DNA of 64,000 nt from Sthenelais limicola. Lineage: Eukaryota > Annelida > Polychaeta > Phyllodocida > Sigalionidae. The translations under genes were made by a program, and so were the position numbers. The notes below the pieces were generated by a model that was not told where the DNA came from, searched no databases, and saw only the letters and a list, made by a program, of their open reading frames with translations. The stretch spans positions 10,307,954 to 10,371,953 of the forward strand of contig OW804099.1 in NCBI GenBank assembly GCA_942159475.1. The letters are read 5' to 3'. Of the stretch, positions 53,001 through 62,560 are shown piece after piece; position 1 is the stretch's first letter; the number at the start of each line of letters is the position of its first letter.

Positions 53001-56000
53001 ATTAAACAAAATTAACTGAAAATTAAATACTAATATTTAGCATGCACAATTCAAGCGCAACAGCAAGGCTTTGTTTTTGTGGCTTGTAATGTCAGAAGTG
53101 TTCACAGTAAGTAGGTGAGTGAGTGAGTAAGAATGTGTGCACATGTTTATAAGAGAAAGTACTGTGGAAGGTGAATGAGCAGAGAAAGGGCACCAGACAA
53201 TAGACTGCTGTATGCTTGCCACATGAACAAGTGCCATATAGACCAGCGGACTACTTCTCCTCTGCCACCTACTGATATACCAGCCTCTACCCCAGCCATA
53301 GCCACCTACTGATATACCAGCCTCTACCTACCAGCCTCAGCCACTGATACACCAGCCTCTACCCCAGCCTCAGCCACCTACTGATACACCAGCCTCTACC
53401 TACCAGCCTCTGCCACCTACTGATACACCAGCCTCTACCTACCAGCCTCTGCCACCTACTGATATACCAGCCTCTACCTACCAGCCTCTGCCACCTACTG
53501 ATATACCAGCCTCTACCTACCAGCCTCAGCCACTGATACACCAGCCTCTACCCCAGCCTCAGCCACCTACTGATACACCAGCCTCTACCTACCAGCCTCA
53601 GCCACCTACTGATATACCAGCCTCTACCCCAGCCATAGCCAACTACTGATATACCAGCCTCTACCCCAGCCTCAGCCACCTACTGATATACCAGCCTCTA
53701 CCCCAGCCTCTGCCACCTACTGATACACCAGCCTCTACCCCAGCCTCAGCCACCTACTGATATACCAGCCTCTACCTACCAGCCTCAGCCACCTACTGAT
53801 ATACCAGCCTCTACCCCAGCCATAGCCAACTACTGATATACCAGCCTCTACCCCAGCCTCAGCCACCTACTGATATACCAGCCTCTACCCCAGCCTCTGC
53901 CACCTACTGATATACCAGCCTCTACCCCAGCCTCAGCCACCTACTGATATACCAGCCTCTACCCCAGCCTCAGCCACCTACTGATACACCAGCCTCTACC
54001 CCAGCCTCAGCCACCTACTGATATACCAGCCTCTACCCCAGCCATAGCCACCTACTGATATACCAGCCTCTACCTACCAGCCTCAGCCACCTACTGATAT
54101 ACCAGCCTCTACCTACCAGCCTCTGCCACCTACTGATATACCAGCCTCTACCTACCAGCCTCAGCCACCTACTGATATACCAGCCTCTACCTACCAGCCT
54201 CTGCCACCTACTGATATACCAGCCTCTACCTACCAGCCTCAGCCACTGATACACCAGCCTCTACCCCAGCCTCTGCCACCTACTGATATACCAGCCTCTA
54301 CCCCAGCCTCAGCCACCTACTGATATACCAGCCTCTACCTACCAGCCTCTGCCACCTACTGATATACCAGCCTCTACCTACCAGCCTCAGCCACCTACTG
54401 ATACACCAGCCTCTACCCCAGCCTCAGCCACCTACTGATATACCAGCCTCTACCTACCAGCCTCAGCCACCTACTGATATACCAGCCTCTACCTACCAGC
54501 CTCTGCCACCTACTGATATACCAGCCTCTACCTACCAGCCTCTGCCACCTACTGATATACCAGCCTCTACCTACCAGCCTCAGCCACTGATACACCAGCC
54601 TCTACCCCAGCCTCAGCCACCTACTGATATACCAGCCTCTACCCCAGCCATAGCCACCTACTGATATACCAGCCTCTACCTACCAGCCATAGCCACCTAC
54701 TGATATACCAGCCTCTACCTACCAGCCATAGCCACCTACTGATATACCAGCCTCTACCCCAGCCATAGCCACCTACTGATATACCAGCCTCTACCTACCA
54801 GCCTCAGCCACCTACTGATACACCAGCCTCTACCTACCAGCCTCTGCCACCTACTGATATACCAGCCTCTACCTACCAGCCTCAGCCACCTACTGATATA
54901 CCAGCCTCTACCTACCAGCCTCAGCCACTGATACACCAGCCTCTACCCCAGCCTCAGCCACCTACTGATATACCAGCCTCTACCTACCAGCCTCTGCCAC
55001 CTACTGATATACCAGCCTCTACCTACCAGCCATAGCCACCTACTGATACACCAGCCTCTACCCCAGCCATAGCCAACTACTGATATACCAGCCTCTACCC
55101 CAGCCTCAGCCACCTACTGATATACCAGCCTCTACCTACCAGCCTCAGCCACTGATACACCAGCCTCTACCCCAGCCTCAGCCACCTACTGATACACCAG
55201 CCTCTACCCCAGCCTCAGCCACCTACTGATATACCAGCCTCTACCTACCAGCCTCAGCCACCTACTGATATACCAGCCTCTACCTACCAGCCTCTGCCAC
55301 CTACTGATATACCAGCCTCTACCTACCAGCCTCAGCCACCTACTGATATACCAGCCTCTACCCCAGCCTCAGCCACCTACTGATATACCAGCCTCTACCT
55401 ACCAGCCTCAGCCACCTACTGATACACCAGCCTCTACCTACCAGCCTCAGCCACCTACTGATACACCAGCCTCTACCTACCAGCCTCAGCCACCTACTGA
55501 TACACCAGCCTCTACCTACCAGCCTCAGCCACCTACTGATACACCAGCCTCTACCTACCAGCCTCAGCCACCTACTGATATACCAGCCTCTACCTACCAG
55601 CCTCAGCCACCTACTGATATACCAGCCTCTACCCCAGCCATAGCCAACTACTGATATACCAGCCTCTACCTACCAGCCTCAGCCACTGATACACCAGCCT
55701 CTACCCCAGCCATAGCCACCTACTGATATACCAGCCTCTACCTACCAGCCTCAGCCACTGATACACCAGCCTCTACCTACCAGCCTCTGCCACCTACTGA
55801 TACACCAGCCTCTACCTACCAGCCTCAGCCACTGATATACCAGCCTCTACCTACCAGCCTCAGCCACCTACTGATATACCAGCCTCTACCCCAGCCTCAG
55901 CCACCTACTGATATACCAGCCTCTACCTACCAGCCTCTGCCACCTACTGATATACCAGCCTCTACCTACCAGCCTCTGCCACCTACTGATATACCAGCCT

Positions 56001-59000
56001 CTACCTACCAGCCTCAGCCACTGATACACCAGCCTCTACCCCAGCCTCAGCCACCTACTGATATACCAGCCTCTACCTACCAGCCTCAGCCACCTACTGA
56101 TATACCAGCCTCTACCTACCAGCCTCTGCCACCTACTGATATACCAGCCTCTACCTACCAGCCTCAGCCACTGATACACCAGCCTCTACCCCAGCCTCAG
56201 CCACCTACTGATATACCAGCCTCTACCTACCAGCCTCTGCCACCTACTGATATACCAGCCTCTACCTACCAGCCATAGCCACCTACTGATACACCAGCCT
56301 CTACCTACCAGCCTCAGCCACTGATACACCAGCCTCTACCCCAGCCTCAGCCACCTACTGATACACCAGCCTCTACCTACCAGCCTCAGCCACCTACTGA
56401 TATACCAGCCTCTACCTACCAGCCTCAGCCACCTACTGATATACCAGCCTCTACCCCAGCCATAGCCAACTACTGATATACCAGCCTCTACCTACCAGCC
56501 TCAGCCACTGATACACCAGCCTCTACCCCAGCCATAGCCACCTACTGATATACCAGCCTCAGCCACTTATACACCAGCCTCAGCCTTGTCAGGGTTTCAT
56601 TAAAAAGAACAAGAATTCATCTGTGGTGCCACCTGGTAGGACACATAGTTACTAAAATACATACCACATTTCACCGAAAAGATGCCGGGTCCTGATTAAG
56701 AGCCTGGGCGAAAAACTGCCGGGTCATTTAATCTTATGAAATAAATAAGCTCCAGCCCCGAAAAAACATATAATTTTTCCTCTTCAAAGAAATAAGTACA
56801 TCACAGGTTCCATCCAACAATTTATTTATTATCTATCTATTCTTCTGTCTGTCTCTCTGTCACACACTAAGACTATTTGAAGAGGCATCCAGGAGGAGGC
56901 TGGTGTACCAAGGTCAAGACAAGGTCAGCAGCAGGAGGAGGTCATCATGAGGTCACACACACACAGATTATAGAGTGAGAAGCACTGGGCTCAGTCTCAT
57001 CATGCCGTTACCTGACACCTCGCTGTACGGTGGTAGTAGTGGGGGAGGCAAGGAACACAGGTTAGCATCAACCAATCACATCACAGGTCACCCCAGGTCA
57101 AGGTCACATGAGTTAATACAGAGGTTAGATGTCACCACAGAGGTGGATAGATAGAGTGTCTCTAGAGATACCAGACATACCTCCCCTTTTGTATAAATAG
57201 GTTCAGGTTGTATGGTTTGGTCTACAAGTTAAGCCGTTAGAAACATATGTAAAGACGAGAGAAGAAGTGCCAATTTCAACAAAATAAATGAGACACTCAG
57301 AAAACCTGTGATAATCACAGAGATTGTTCCACTTTCCATAACTTTCTCTTTAATTTCACGTTTCATGACACTTGTAAATCTATTATTATATAATCCAGAA
57401 TAGATGTTTATGTGAGATTCAGAATAGAGTGTATGTTATAACTAAAGGCAGTCCTTCACCTCTGTGGTGTAAACGTATAACTCTCTCCACCTTCACCGTG
57501 CATCCCACCCGGGCAACCAGTGATCTCTACCTGCAGATGCGGCTTGTCACATTATAACTCATGGCTAGAGGAAGACCACCTGTGGTGATCTAGCCCTGGT
57601 AAACATGTGAAAACAACCAAAACGAGTGACTTTTGTAAGACTCTACATAAATATAGTTGTGATAATTTCTGACTATTAGATAGAGTGTAATGTGTTGTGG
57701 GTGCTACATGTGCAGGTAGAGATAGGTCTGTGTCCTGCAATAGAGCCAGAAGTCCATGTTAGTCAGCCGTTAGTCACGTCCTATCCACCAGATTGACACA
57801 TCAGACTTCTTTTCATTGTTATATTAACAATATTATATCTCAAAATTGTTGTGTATTCCCGATTTTGTACCCACTAATCACAAATAAAAGATATTATTAT
57901 AATAATTAAATGTGTTACAAGTCTTCCTCATAAAATTTAGAAGTAGAATATGATTACTCGGATGTACGATTAGGATATGGTGCTCAAAAGCAGCCTGTAT
58001 TGTAAAGCAAAAAACAAGATAAAACTGAGAGACTCATGTGCCTTACTCTACATAGACTAGCGCTCTGACCACCCCACAGTGGTGTGTAGTTTGATCAGTT
58101 TTCTAAAGTTTCTTTTGAACAACAAACATCTGAAGTCTGATGAGTTAACGTTGGTGCAGCACTGACAGGCAGCAGCAGGTGAACAATGTACAGATTTGGC
58201 AAGAGCAGCTCATCATTTATATAGGTTACTAGGTCATGGCTTATATAGGTTACTGGGTCATGGCTTATATAGGTTACTGGGTTGTAGCTGATATAGGTTA
58301 GTGGGTTGTAGCTGATATAGGTTACTGGGTCATAGCTGATATAGGTTACTGGGTTATAGCTGATATAGGTTACTGGGTCATAGCTTATATAGGTTACTGG
58401 GTCATAGCTTATATGGGTTACTGGGTCATAGCTCATATAGGTTACTGGGTCATAGCTCATAAAGGGCACAGAGTGGGGGACACCATCTTAGATAAAACAC
58501 CAGTCAGCCAACAGGACGTGGGAAAAAAAGAAAAAAGAAGAGGTGAGGGGGAAGCGGAAGGACAGTGAGGATGAAATAGATGAAATGGAACTATAATCAG
58601 TGAGCAAACTGAAAGTGGCCAATTCCTGTACTCATGAGAAGGAAACAAAAATGGCGGTACATTAAAGGGATAGAAACATCATCTTGCCAAACGTGACCAT
58701 TGTGTTGTGCGGTAATCACCGTCACCATGGAGACAACTACTTAACCCTAGTTACTACTGTGTGTTAGAGTGGGGAGGAACACGGGCGGGCTGCTTTACAT
58801 GTCCCTAGTCACACCAGGTGCTTTACCCACCGTTGAGTCAGCGGATCACTCCGGGGTGCGGGGATGGTGCTTTGGCCAGTTGTAGTGTGGGAGCCCAGGG
58901 CCTGTAATATAGTACTCCATGAAGCCTAGACACCAGCCAAGCTGCAGCCGGTGTCCTCTGGTGCCAACATGTGTCCAGCATATTGTCCAGCCTGCTGCTA

Positions 59001-61546
59001 TATGATACATGTTAGTGTCTGTATGTCTCTCTTGTCTATTCTCCATCATTTTCCCATTTTATAGCTTTCAAGTCTTTCAATCAGACCCTTACCAGCTATA
59101 CCAGGCCAGGAATTGACTGATCTACATTAACAGTTGTTCAAGGCCGGGGGGCAGCCCTGCGTTAGACCGGTGGTTACAAGCCCATGGGGGCTGGCGGTGC
59201 AGTTATATACACAATACTAGGCTTCAGTGATCAAAGTGGCAAAAATACTGAAACATTTCTGGCAGTGGGAAAAGCATCCCTTGAACACTCCTGTGCTTGA
59301 GCTACATTTTTAAATCGCTTTGGTTGTTGTTATTTATTCAGTACTACGTGTTTTTTTGTGGAGACCGCCTATAGGACGGGGAAGTTCTTTCCTCCATTGT
59401 GGCTATGGAGGTGTTGAGTAGAGCATGATGTCGTCCATATAGCACACGGTGTGGGTGTGAGTAATCAGGCCACCACCACCAGGTTAATACTGCACTAATT
59501 CAGGTTCTCACCCGCAGGTTGCTAGTCTAGTGTTATCAAACATTAATACATAACTCAGACACTAGAGGCAGGACAGTCACCTGCCAAATCCCACACACTC
59601 AAGCTTTCCGAGGAGGTTTATATACAAAAGTTTCTAGAGATTTGAGAATGACTAGCTTTAATCCAGAACGAACAGGTTCTAGTTTACTGGTTCAAACCGG
59701 AATGAACAGGTTCTAGCTTACTGGTTTAAACCGGAATGAACAGGTTCTAGTTTACTGGTTTAAATCGGAATGAACAGGTTCTAGTTTACTGGTTTAAACC
59801 GGAATGAACAGGTTTCTAGTTGAGACTGGTTTAAACCAGAACAGAGAAACTCTGTAGCGGTGCAGTGGATGTCTCATACATAGATAGAACTAACCTAGTT
59901 TCTCCCCTTATAGATAGAACTAACCTAGTTTCTCCCCTTATAGATAGAACTAACCTAGTTTCTCCCCTTATAGATAGAACTAACCTAGTTTCTCCCCTTA
60001 TAGATAGAACTAACCTAGTTTCTCCCCCTTCACTTGTTCGCCGTGTGACGGAAGGCACAGCAGAGCCTGGAGTCAAGTGGAGAACAATCGAAAGGGGAGA
60101 AACAGGGTTGGTTCGAAATTTATTTCACTTCTGCCCACTAGATGTATTCGATTTTTAATGTTTCCTTCCATTGATATGATCGAAAAATTATTAAAATGTA
60201 ATTTTGAATGCCTCGATTAAGAACTACTTTCGTTTTGAGGCAAGGTGTCCGGTCATTTACGTAACGATCCATGCATGACACTTTATCCAATCAAAACACA
60301 GCTTTGAGGACATGAGAATGGACAACCAGACTCGCCGATGCAGGGAGAACAAACTGCCTAATGTTAATCCTATGGGCACTCTGGTCTCCACACTTTCAGA
60401 GGTGAAATTAAAAGTTAATCTATTTGGTTTTATACACAAGAAATATTAAAATTCTATGCAATAAATATGTAAGAGATACAGGTCTTGGTTTACTGTGCTC
60501 CCATAACTTGAGCTAGTCTCAAGTATTGGACTCATATTGGAAAATAAATATTTTTCTGAAGTTGCCACAGCACCAACACATCTGCCATCCCCTTTTTTAT
60601 TTTTATTTATTTCATTAAAGCCAATAATATATAAATATAATATAATATATTTAATCTGTGTACGCGGGGTAACGCTGGGCTAATCTCTGCTGCTATTCTA
60701 TCACACACTGCGGGCAGGTTCACTACAGGGACAACTATTTCATGAACTTGGCAAATACTGCATCAATTTCACAAAGTTCATGAAACTAATTCCAGTGGCC
60801 ACCATAGAGGCGAGGGTGGGGGTGAGGGCGAGAATGAAGGCAAATCCTGCAGCATGAGCAATAGTGCTCCCCCTGCTGTATTATTACTATTACTGCACAT
60901 TGCTACCAGGCAGCTAAAACTTTTCCCATGCTAAAATACAGCAAAATAATTTCTGGCGATGCGAAACTATCAGTTCTATGAGGTTTACATTCATTCAAGC
61001 TCCAGCTTCCATCAGGGAAATACAAACTACCGTAAAACTTTATTAGAAGATGTGGCTTGTGTTAGAGTTCAGTAAAGACAAGGCCAGAAGGTTTCTCAAA
61101 CGCTGAACTGCTTGCTAATCGTGACCAGGAACATCAGTGCTGGATTTTATTTCGAACTTCACATTAAGTGTTTCAATAATAAATCTATTATTTCACATTA
61201 GGTATTTTTCCGTTTTTTTAAAAATAAGTATTGTTTTTGTTTTTCACTGGGGGGCAGCACTAGTTGGCAGGTTGCAGGATTTGCCACTAGGGGGCAGCAC
61301 AAGCTGGGGACACTCTCCTTCATCTTGTCATACACTCATGGCTCAAGGTCATCAGAGGTCAGTAAGTATTTCTATCCCTTTACCTGTAACCATAGAAACG
61401 AGTAACTGTTGCAGGTCGGCCATTTCTGGACCAATAAAGTCGAAATTGGGCGAGAAGGAGTTGTTGTTCTCTGTGGTGGATGAGGTGGATGAGGTGAGGA
61501 GGGGAAGAGAAGCGCATTCCAGCAAGTCCTCAGCTCCAGCTAGCGG
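36579..61546 (-). CDS. CTTNBP2: Cortactin-binding protein 2 homologue, C-terminal 1036 residues (N-terminus off the window)
   Basis: Eighteen exons on the minus strand, 5' to 3': 61384-61546, 52819-52869, 49233-49490, 48816-48915, 48292-48442, 47679-47882, 47283-47400, 46711-47007, 46049-46144, 45211-45290, 44008-44094, 43474-43573, 43056-43211, 41471-41657, 40945-41098, 37891-38089, 37490-37646, 36579-37131. They total 3111 nt with every phase matching, ending in TGA at 36579. Domain order: linker, four to five ankyrin repeats, P-loop ATPase-like domain (Walker A GPSGTGKT), C-terminal Ser/Pro-rich tail. This order is diagnostic of CTTNBP2, a cortactin and STRIPAK partner in actin-rich structures such as dendritic spines in vertebrates. 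Neuron navigators share the ATPase-like part but lack ankyrin repeats. The N-terminal coiled coil must lie right of the window. Introns carry minisatellites copied from the splice junctions. Confidence 0.92.
37228..37335. mobile_element. MITE in CTTNBP2 intron
   Basis: CCCTAGTTCACTAAGCTGAT (with TCTGATGCAATTT) is imperfectly inverted as AATTGCATGAAAATCAGC with TTAGTGGACAAGG. Arms are about 30 bp and the whole element about 105 bp. No coding capacity. Confidence 0.7.
37734..37878. mobile_element. Partial CAGGG/AAGGC element in CTTNBP2 intron
   Basis: Starts CAGGGTCTCCACACTTTTAC and carries TTTCAAGGCCATTCAATAG and GATTCAAGGCACATATAATG, as in the element at 33137-33672. The right end is missing. 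It lies within 20 bp of the donor of the exon at 37891-38089. Confidence 0.6.
38090..40815. repeat. 2.7-kb minisatellite, 33-bp unit, about 82 copies, seeded at a splice acceptor
   Basis: Plus-strand unit: GTCTTACACTTGTTCACTGA then ATGTAACGTACAA. The first, diverged copy is the exon boundary itself: the minus-strand acceptor TGTTTCAG|GTGAACAAGGCTAAGG aligns with the repeat CATTCAG|TGAACAAGTGTAAG. The array fills most of the intron between the CTTNBP2 exons at 40945 and 38089. Unit length is a multiple of three, so both strands stay open (up to 777 codons). These frames are not genes. Confidence 0.95.
40945..45290 (-). CDS. CTTNBP2: CTTNBP2 ATPase-like domain exons
   Basis: Exon 45211-45290 (GWEDKSQQAIGYETLISIPL onward) leads into 44008-44094, which contains SLVFYGPSGTGKTFLVRK, a complete Walker A. 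Exon 43474-43573 reads QKELQSGNKCELHLLTFTQ onward. Exon 43056-43211 carries APILVLDNLGAINIADVF, a Walker B-like strand with Asp-Asn. Exon 41471-41657 carries YYLHPGCYIIGTMDRSRSTG, a sensor-1-like strand, and then QQRFRWVHFR. Exon 40945-41098 carries YGGRLPEGDDAVYRAVEW. Whether the domain hydrolyses ATP is not established from sequence. The intron between 43056 and 41657 has arrays at both splice sites. Confidence 0.9.
41658..42017. repeat. 89-bp tandem repeat, four extra copies of an exon start and its acceptor
   Basis: The unit starts in exon 41471-41657 at GGTACC (41602) and recurs at 41691, 41780, 41869 and 41958. Each extra copy contains, on the minus strand, an acceptor (ACACCACAG or GTGTGCAG), 51 nt of exon sequence and ATTG|GTACCT. 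Copies of the 51-nt segment lie at 41696-41746, 41785-41835, 41874-41924 and 41963-42013. Only one or two base changes separate copies. Confidence 0.93.
42048..42163. mobile_element. MITE in CTTNBP2 intron
   Basis: TGGAATGCAA at the left is inverted as TTGCATTCCA at the right, and AGTAGTTGAAAC is inverted as TTTCAACTAC further in. About 116 bp. The rest of the intron, 42164-42740, shows no gene. Confidence 0.55.
42749..43066. repeat. 41-bp tandem repeat, 8 copies, seeded at a splice donor
   Basis: Plus unit: AATAGAGGAAGGTGACTGAC then CGTTATCCACAGTGTACATAC, starting at 42749, 42790, 42831, 42872, 42913, 42954, 42995 and 43036. On the minus strand each contains CTGTGGATAACG|GTCAGT. The copy starting at 43036 spans the real donor of CTTNBP2 exon 43056-43211. 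Seven decoy donors follow it in the intron. Confidence 0.93.
44228..44415. mobile_element. Mariner-like MITE with an internal G-run
   Basis: CAGTGGAACCTTTCTATTAA at the left is inverted at the right as GTAAGGTTCCACTG. CAGTGGAACC termini are characteristic of Tc1/mariner-type MITEs. A run of about 14 G lies at 44360-44376. It is in the CTTNBP2 intron between exons at 45211 and 44008. Confidence 0.7.
44559..45090 (-). mobile_element. Non-LTR retrotransposon (LINE) reverse transcriptase fragment
   Basis: On the minus strand, in order: YQYGFRANRSVEQAL (about 45030), a DFKKAF segment after a frame break at the G/C-run 44957-44983, then GVPQGTTLSPLMFLVYINDL and FAHDTVVYA (about 44640-44740). These are non-LTR reverse transcriptase motifs. 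The catalytic YADD is degenerate (FAHD) and frames are broken, so it is inactive. Jockey, CR1 and RTE types cannot be told apart from this fragment. It lies in a CTTNBP2 intron in the same orientation as the gene. Confidence 0.8.
45768..45899. mobile_element. Foldback MITE, arms about 50 bp
   Basis: GTTAAGAACCACTTGTGTGA and the following TTCAATGGCTCTTGTTTACACTT are inverted with few mismatches as AAGTGTAAACTTGAGCCATTG and AATCACACTTGTAGTTCTAAC. A GATCTGCGACCGC-centred loop separates the arms. It lies in the CTTNBP2 intron between 46049 and 45290. Confidence 0.8.
46049..49490 (-). CDS. CTTNBP2: CTTNBP2 ankyrin-repeat and inter-domain exons
   Basis: Exon 49233-49490 ends with SPLHRSAATADITQLYSLL, the first ankyrin helix pair, and VNERTKDGTTATHTAAECG. 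Exon 48816-48915 reads DCLKLLLEHGGDANACRDDL then FTPLHAAAGEGHLT. Exon 48292-48442 holds CVELLVEHGADVEAVDRSGW and GALYWAATNGHDEV. Exon 47679-47882 begins ANWTPLHGTVHSGHASCLEL and ends with SDGWTIAHLAAIRETK. Exon 47283-47400 has DCLEVLCQHCVLDVERKDKW then GRTVLEVASKSC. Exons 46711-47007 and 46049-46144 (GMYHWSPGTGTEKLPFDLL) link to the ATPase region. All junctions are GT-AG. Confidence 0.92.
46145..46370. repeat. 41-bp tandem repeat, 5 extra copies, seeded at a splice acceptor
   Basis: Units start at 46141 (real boundary), 46182, 46223, 46264, 46305 and 46346 (partial), reading ATGCCTGTAACAGTAAATAT then AGCAGTCACTGACAGTGCTAC. Minus strand: the real acceptor CTGTTCCAG|GCATGTACCAC against decoys CTGTTACAG|GCATGTAGCAC. 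Homology extends about 13 nt into the exon. Confidence 0.93.
47561..47678. repeat. Two extra copies of an exon end with its donor (about 50-56 bp)
   Basis: GGAAGAGCTTACTTTGGTTT then CTCTAATG occurs at about 47561, 47612 and 47667. The last is the real donor of exon 47679-47882 (minus: ATTAGAGAAACCAAA|GTAAGC). The two copies lie downstream in the intron and keep about 19 nt of exon. Confidence 0.85.
48060..48291. repeat. GAGA/GAAGACAAGAGG repeat abutting an exon donor
   Basis: Imperfect units of GAGAGAGAGGAAGACAAGAGG with TGTAGAGAG interruptions run to within about 10 bp of the donor of CTTNBP2 exon 48292-48442 (AAC|GTGAGT). On the sense strand this is a pyrimidine-rich tract just inside the intron. 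Confidence 0.85.
48942..48988. repeat. Perfect 21-bp hairpin with 5-nt loop in CTTNBP2 intron
   Basis: The arm starts ACTCAACCACAAAATATTT and its full 21-bp inverse follows after GCTGT, with no mismatch. It lies 27 bp from the acceptor of exon 48816-48915. A related AAAATAATTTCTGG motif nearby (about 49065, also about 60945) suggests a dispersed element. Confidence 0.8.
49491..50396. other. CTTNBP2 intron without recognisable features
   Basis: AT-rich sequence up to about 49975, then imperfect GTAATGTAGGGGGGAGGGTG repeats to about 50100 and a GGTACGGTACGGTAC triplet near 50213. No exon, RNA gene or element is supported. Confidence 0.5.
50397..50580. repeat. 57-bp tandem repeat, 3 copies
   Basis: Unit TGATTCAGTCATTTTAATCA then TGAAAAGATACAGAATGAGGGAGAAAATGATAAATTG. 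Frames are open on both strands because 57 is a multiple of three. A CATGTATAGTAATA microrepeat follows at about 50657-50705. Confidence 0.85.
50990..51110 (-). mobile_element. tRNA-derived SINE, minus strand
   Basis: Minus strand: GGGTGGAGCAATGGGCGCTG (box A-like) followed about 40 nt later by GGGTTTGAATCCC (box B-like). The body continues to ACCAGAAACATCACCG. This arrangement marks a tRNA-type pol III promoter; no complete tRNA fold is present. Confidence 0.55.
51661..51920. mobile_element. Dispersed MITE-like family, copy 3 (best preserved ends)
   Basis: The left end TAAAGCTGCACTCTCAG is imperfectly inverted at the right as CTGAGAATGCAGCTGTA. The interior has ATGATGACTTCACTTATTATC and GCAGAATATTGATAAATTCAG, shared with 16420-16690. 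About 260 bp. The region 51930-52460 shows no gene. Confidence 0.7.
52465..52790. repeat. 18-bp (x4) and about 38-bp (x3) tandem repeats upstream of a CTTNBP2 exon
   Basis: GGAGGCTGAAGGTCATGG repeats at 52465-52528. TTAATACAGCATCAAGAGCT then GGGTAAGG repeats three times at about 52684-52785. The second set contains GGGTAAGG and lies about 35-135 bp from the donor of exon 52819-52869. Confidence 0.75.
52819..52869 (-). CDS. CTTNBP2: CTTNBP2 51-nt cassette exon with a GC donor
   Basis: Acceptor ATACACATTAG and donor ACAAG|GCAAGT. The 51-nt exon is symmetric in phase 1 and reads (D)LPTTNMDHTYTDSLTQ(G). It fits between exons 61384-61546 (ends phase 1) and 49233-49490 (starts phase 1) with or without inclusion. 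It also contains an internal ATG (52850-52852), so an alternative first exon is possible. Support is splice consensus and phase, without homology, so it is less sure than its neighbours. Confidence 0.55.
53236..56585. repeat. 3.3-kb minisatellite, about 40-bp unit, about 85 copies
   Basis: Unit CCTACTGATATACCAGCCTC then TACCTACCAGCCTCAGCCAC, with short variants (TACCCCAGCC), CAGCCAC-TGATACACC truncations and GCCATAGCC variants arranged in recurring blocks. On the sense (minus) strand every unit contains CTGGTAGGT and CAGTAGGT, both donor-like. It lies in the largest CTTNBP2 intron. No exon was found at either edge. Confidence 0.95.
57500..57610 (+). mobile_element. SINE fragment related to 7289-7445
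   Basis: Contains ACCCGGGCAACCAGTGATCT, later GGAAGACCACCTGTGGTGATC and TAGCCCTGGTAAA, similar to CTAGTCCTGGTAAA in the 7289-7445 element. The tRNA-like head is not well preserved. Confidence 0.4.
58205..58465. repeat. 24-bp minisatellite, about 11 copies
   Basis: Unit GCTTATATAGGTTACTGGGT plus CATA with small variations. Open frames are a consequence of the 24-bp period. No gene is visible from 57611 to 58200 or from 58470 to 59650. Confidence 0.9.
59660..60030. repeat. Two adjacent minisatellites (about 36 bp x5 and 30 bp x5)
   Basis: GGTTTAAACCGGAATGAACA then GGTTCTAGTTTACT repeats at 59660-59835. TAGATAGAACTAACCTAGTT then TCTCCCCTTA repeats at 59875-60030. No exon is recognised next to either. 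Confidence 0.9.
61245..61300 (+). promoter_or_regulatory. Pair of CTCF-like motifs
   Basis: CCACTAGGGGGCAGCAC at 61284-61300 matches the core CTCF consensus closely. A second, CACTGGGGGGCAGCAC, lies exactly 40 bp upstream at 61245-61260 in the same orientation. They are in the CTTNBP2 intron, about 85 bp from the donor of exon 61384-61546. Binding is not known. Confidence 0.35.
61384..61546 (-). CDS. CTTNBP2: CTTNBP2 exon upstream of the ankyrin repeats
   Basis: Acceptor TTCTGTTTCAG and donor ACAG|GTAAAG. The 163-nt exon reads PLAGAEDLLECASLPLLTSS, then serine/threonine-rich sequence and FIGPEMADLQQLLVSMVT. It ends in phase 1, matching the next exons. This is the most 5' exon found. From 61547 to 64000 no further exon is supported, so the rest of the N-terminus, with the coiled coil expected for this family, is outside the window. 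Confidence 0.75.
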
Positions 61547-62439
61547 CTGAAACAGAACCAGCTAGCCACCATCAACAACAACAACAACAAGGGCACACGC
61601 CAAAACCTTTCTGTGAACTTTGTGAACACGTGATGTGTTGACCACTTGTGCTCTAGAGCTGTGTGAGCACTGAGCTGGTTATATCACGGGGACAGTTGAC
61701 CGACATGGACAGATGACCCGGCCATTCATCTTGATGACCGACCGACCGCCCCCGTCAATATAAGACTCAGTGCTCACACGTTCCAGCATTTTCTTGGGGG
61801 CCGTAAATAATTCACGAATTTCACAAAATGACTTTAATGTGATTCCAACACCAACAGAACAATAGGGGGTGTGGCTTACAGATTGCCATGGCAACAGGGT
61901 AAATCTACCCGCTTCCTCCCGCGTGGGTTTACAAGAGACAGTAAGTACAGGTTATATTGATAGAATGTGTGTGTATGGCTGTATAGAGCAGATCAGAGCC
62001 TTTATTGGGTTCATTTCAACGTCTGTAATAAAATGGTGGTCATCTAGTGATGTGACAACGAAGGGTCTCCAAGGGCACAACACAAGACTTTTGCAGACCA
62101 AATGTCAGCCTATTTTCAATGCTATAACAAGCTGAACTATAACTATATCTATGTATTAGAGGCCCTTGGCTTTAATGGATTCATTACTGAGCAGCTCACT
62201 TACTGACCTATATTGTATATCACATTAATGCAGCAATTACAAGACTAAAGATTATATAATAAAGCTGCTGATCCACTGTTACCTTCAGTCAAATTAACTT
62301 TTTCCACTTTTATTCTCTTCCTTTTCTCTTAAAGTCATTAAAACAAAGTTTTAGAGAATATGTTTATTTTGTGCTACAGAGCTTCATAAAGCTCCACATT
62401 TATTTCAGAAACGCGTTAAAATACTGTCCAGCAGACTTT

Positions 62440-62560
62440 AATTGGATCAGCAGCCCATTCTACTTCACATTGTATATAAACTTATCACAGCCGCAGAATA
62501 TTTATAAATTCAGTCCTAATTATTCAGTCTGTGCCATCTTCAGCCATAAAATGAGTTAAT
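62440..62560. mobile_element. Dispersed MITE-like family, copy 4 (fragment)
   Basis: Shares CCGCAGAATATTTATAAATTC and AGTCCTAATTATTCAG with the internal part of the copies at 16420 and 51661. The ends are lost. Confidence 0.4.

Noticed and set aside
57007..57017. 11-nt micro-exon between ACCGTACAG and GTAACG on the minus strand
   Set aside because: Its length would break the phase between exons 61384-61546 and 49233-49490.
58820..58846. Possible 22-nt CTTNBP2 exon before GTAAAG
   Set aside because: Poor acceptor, a stop in one frame and no phase fit.
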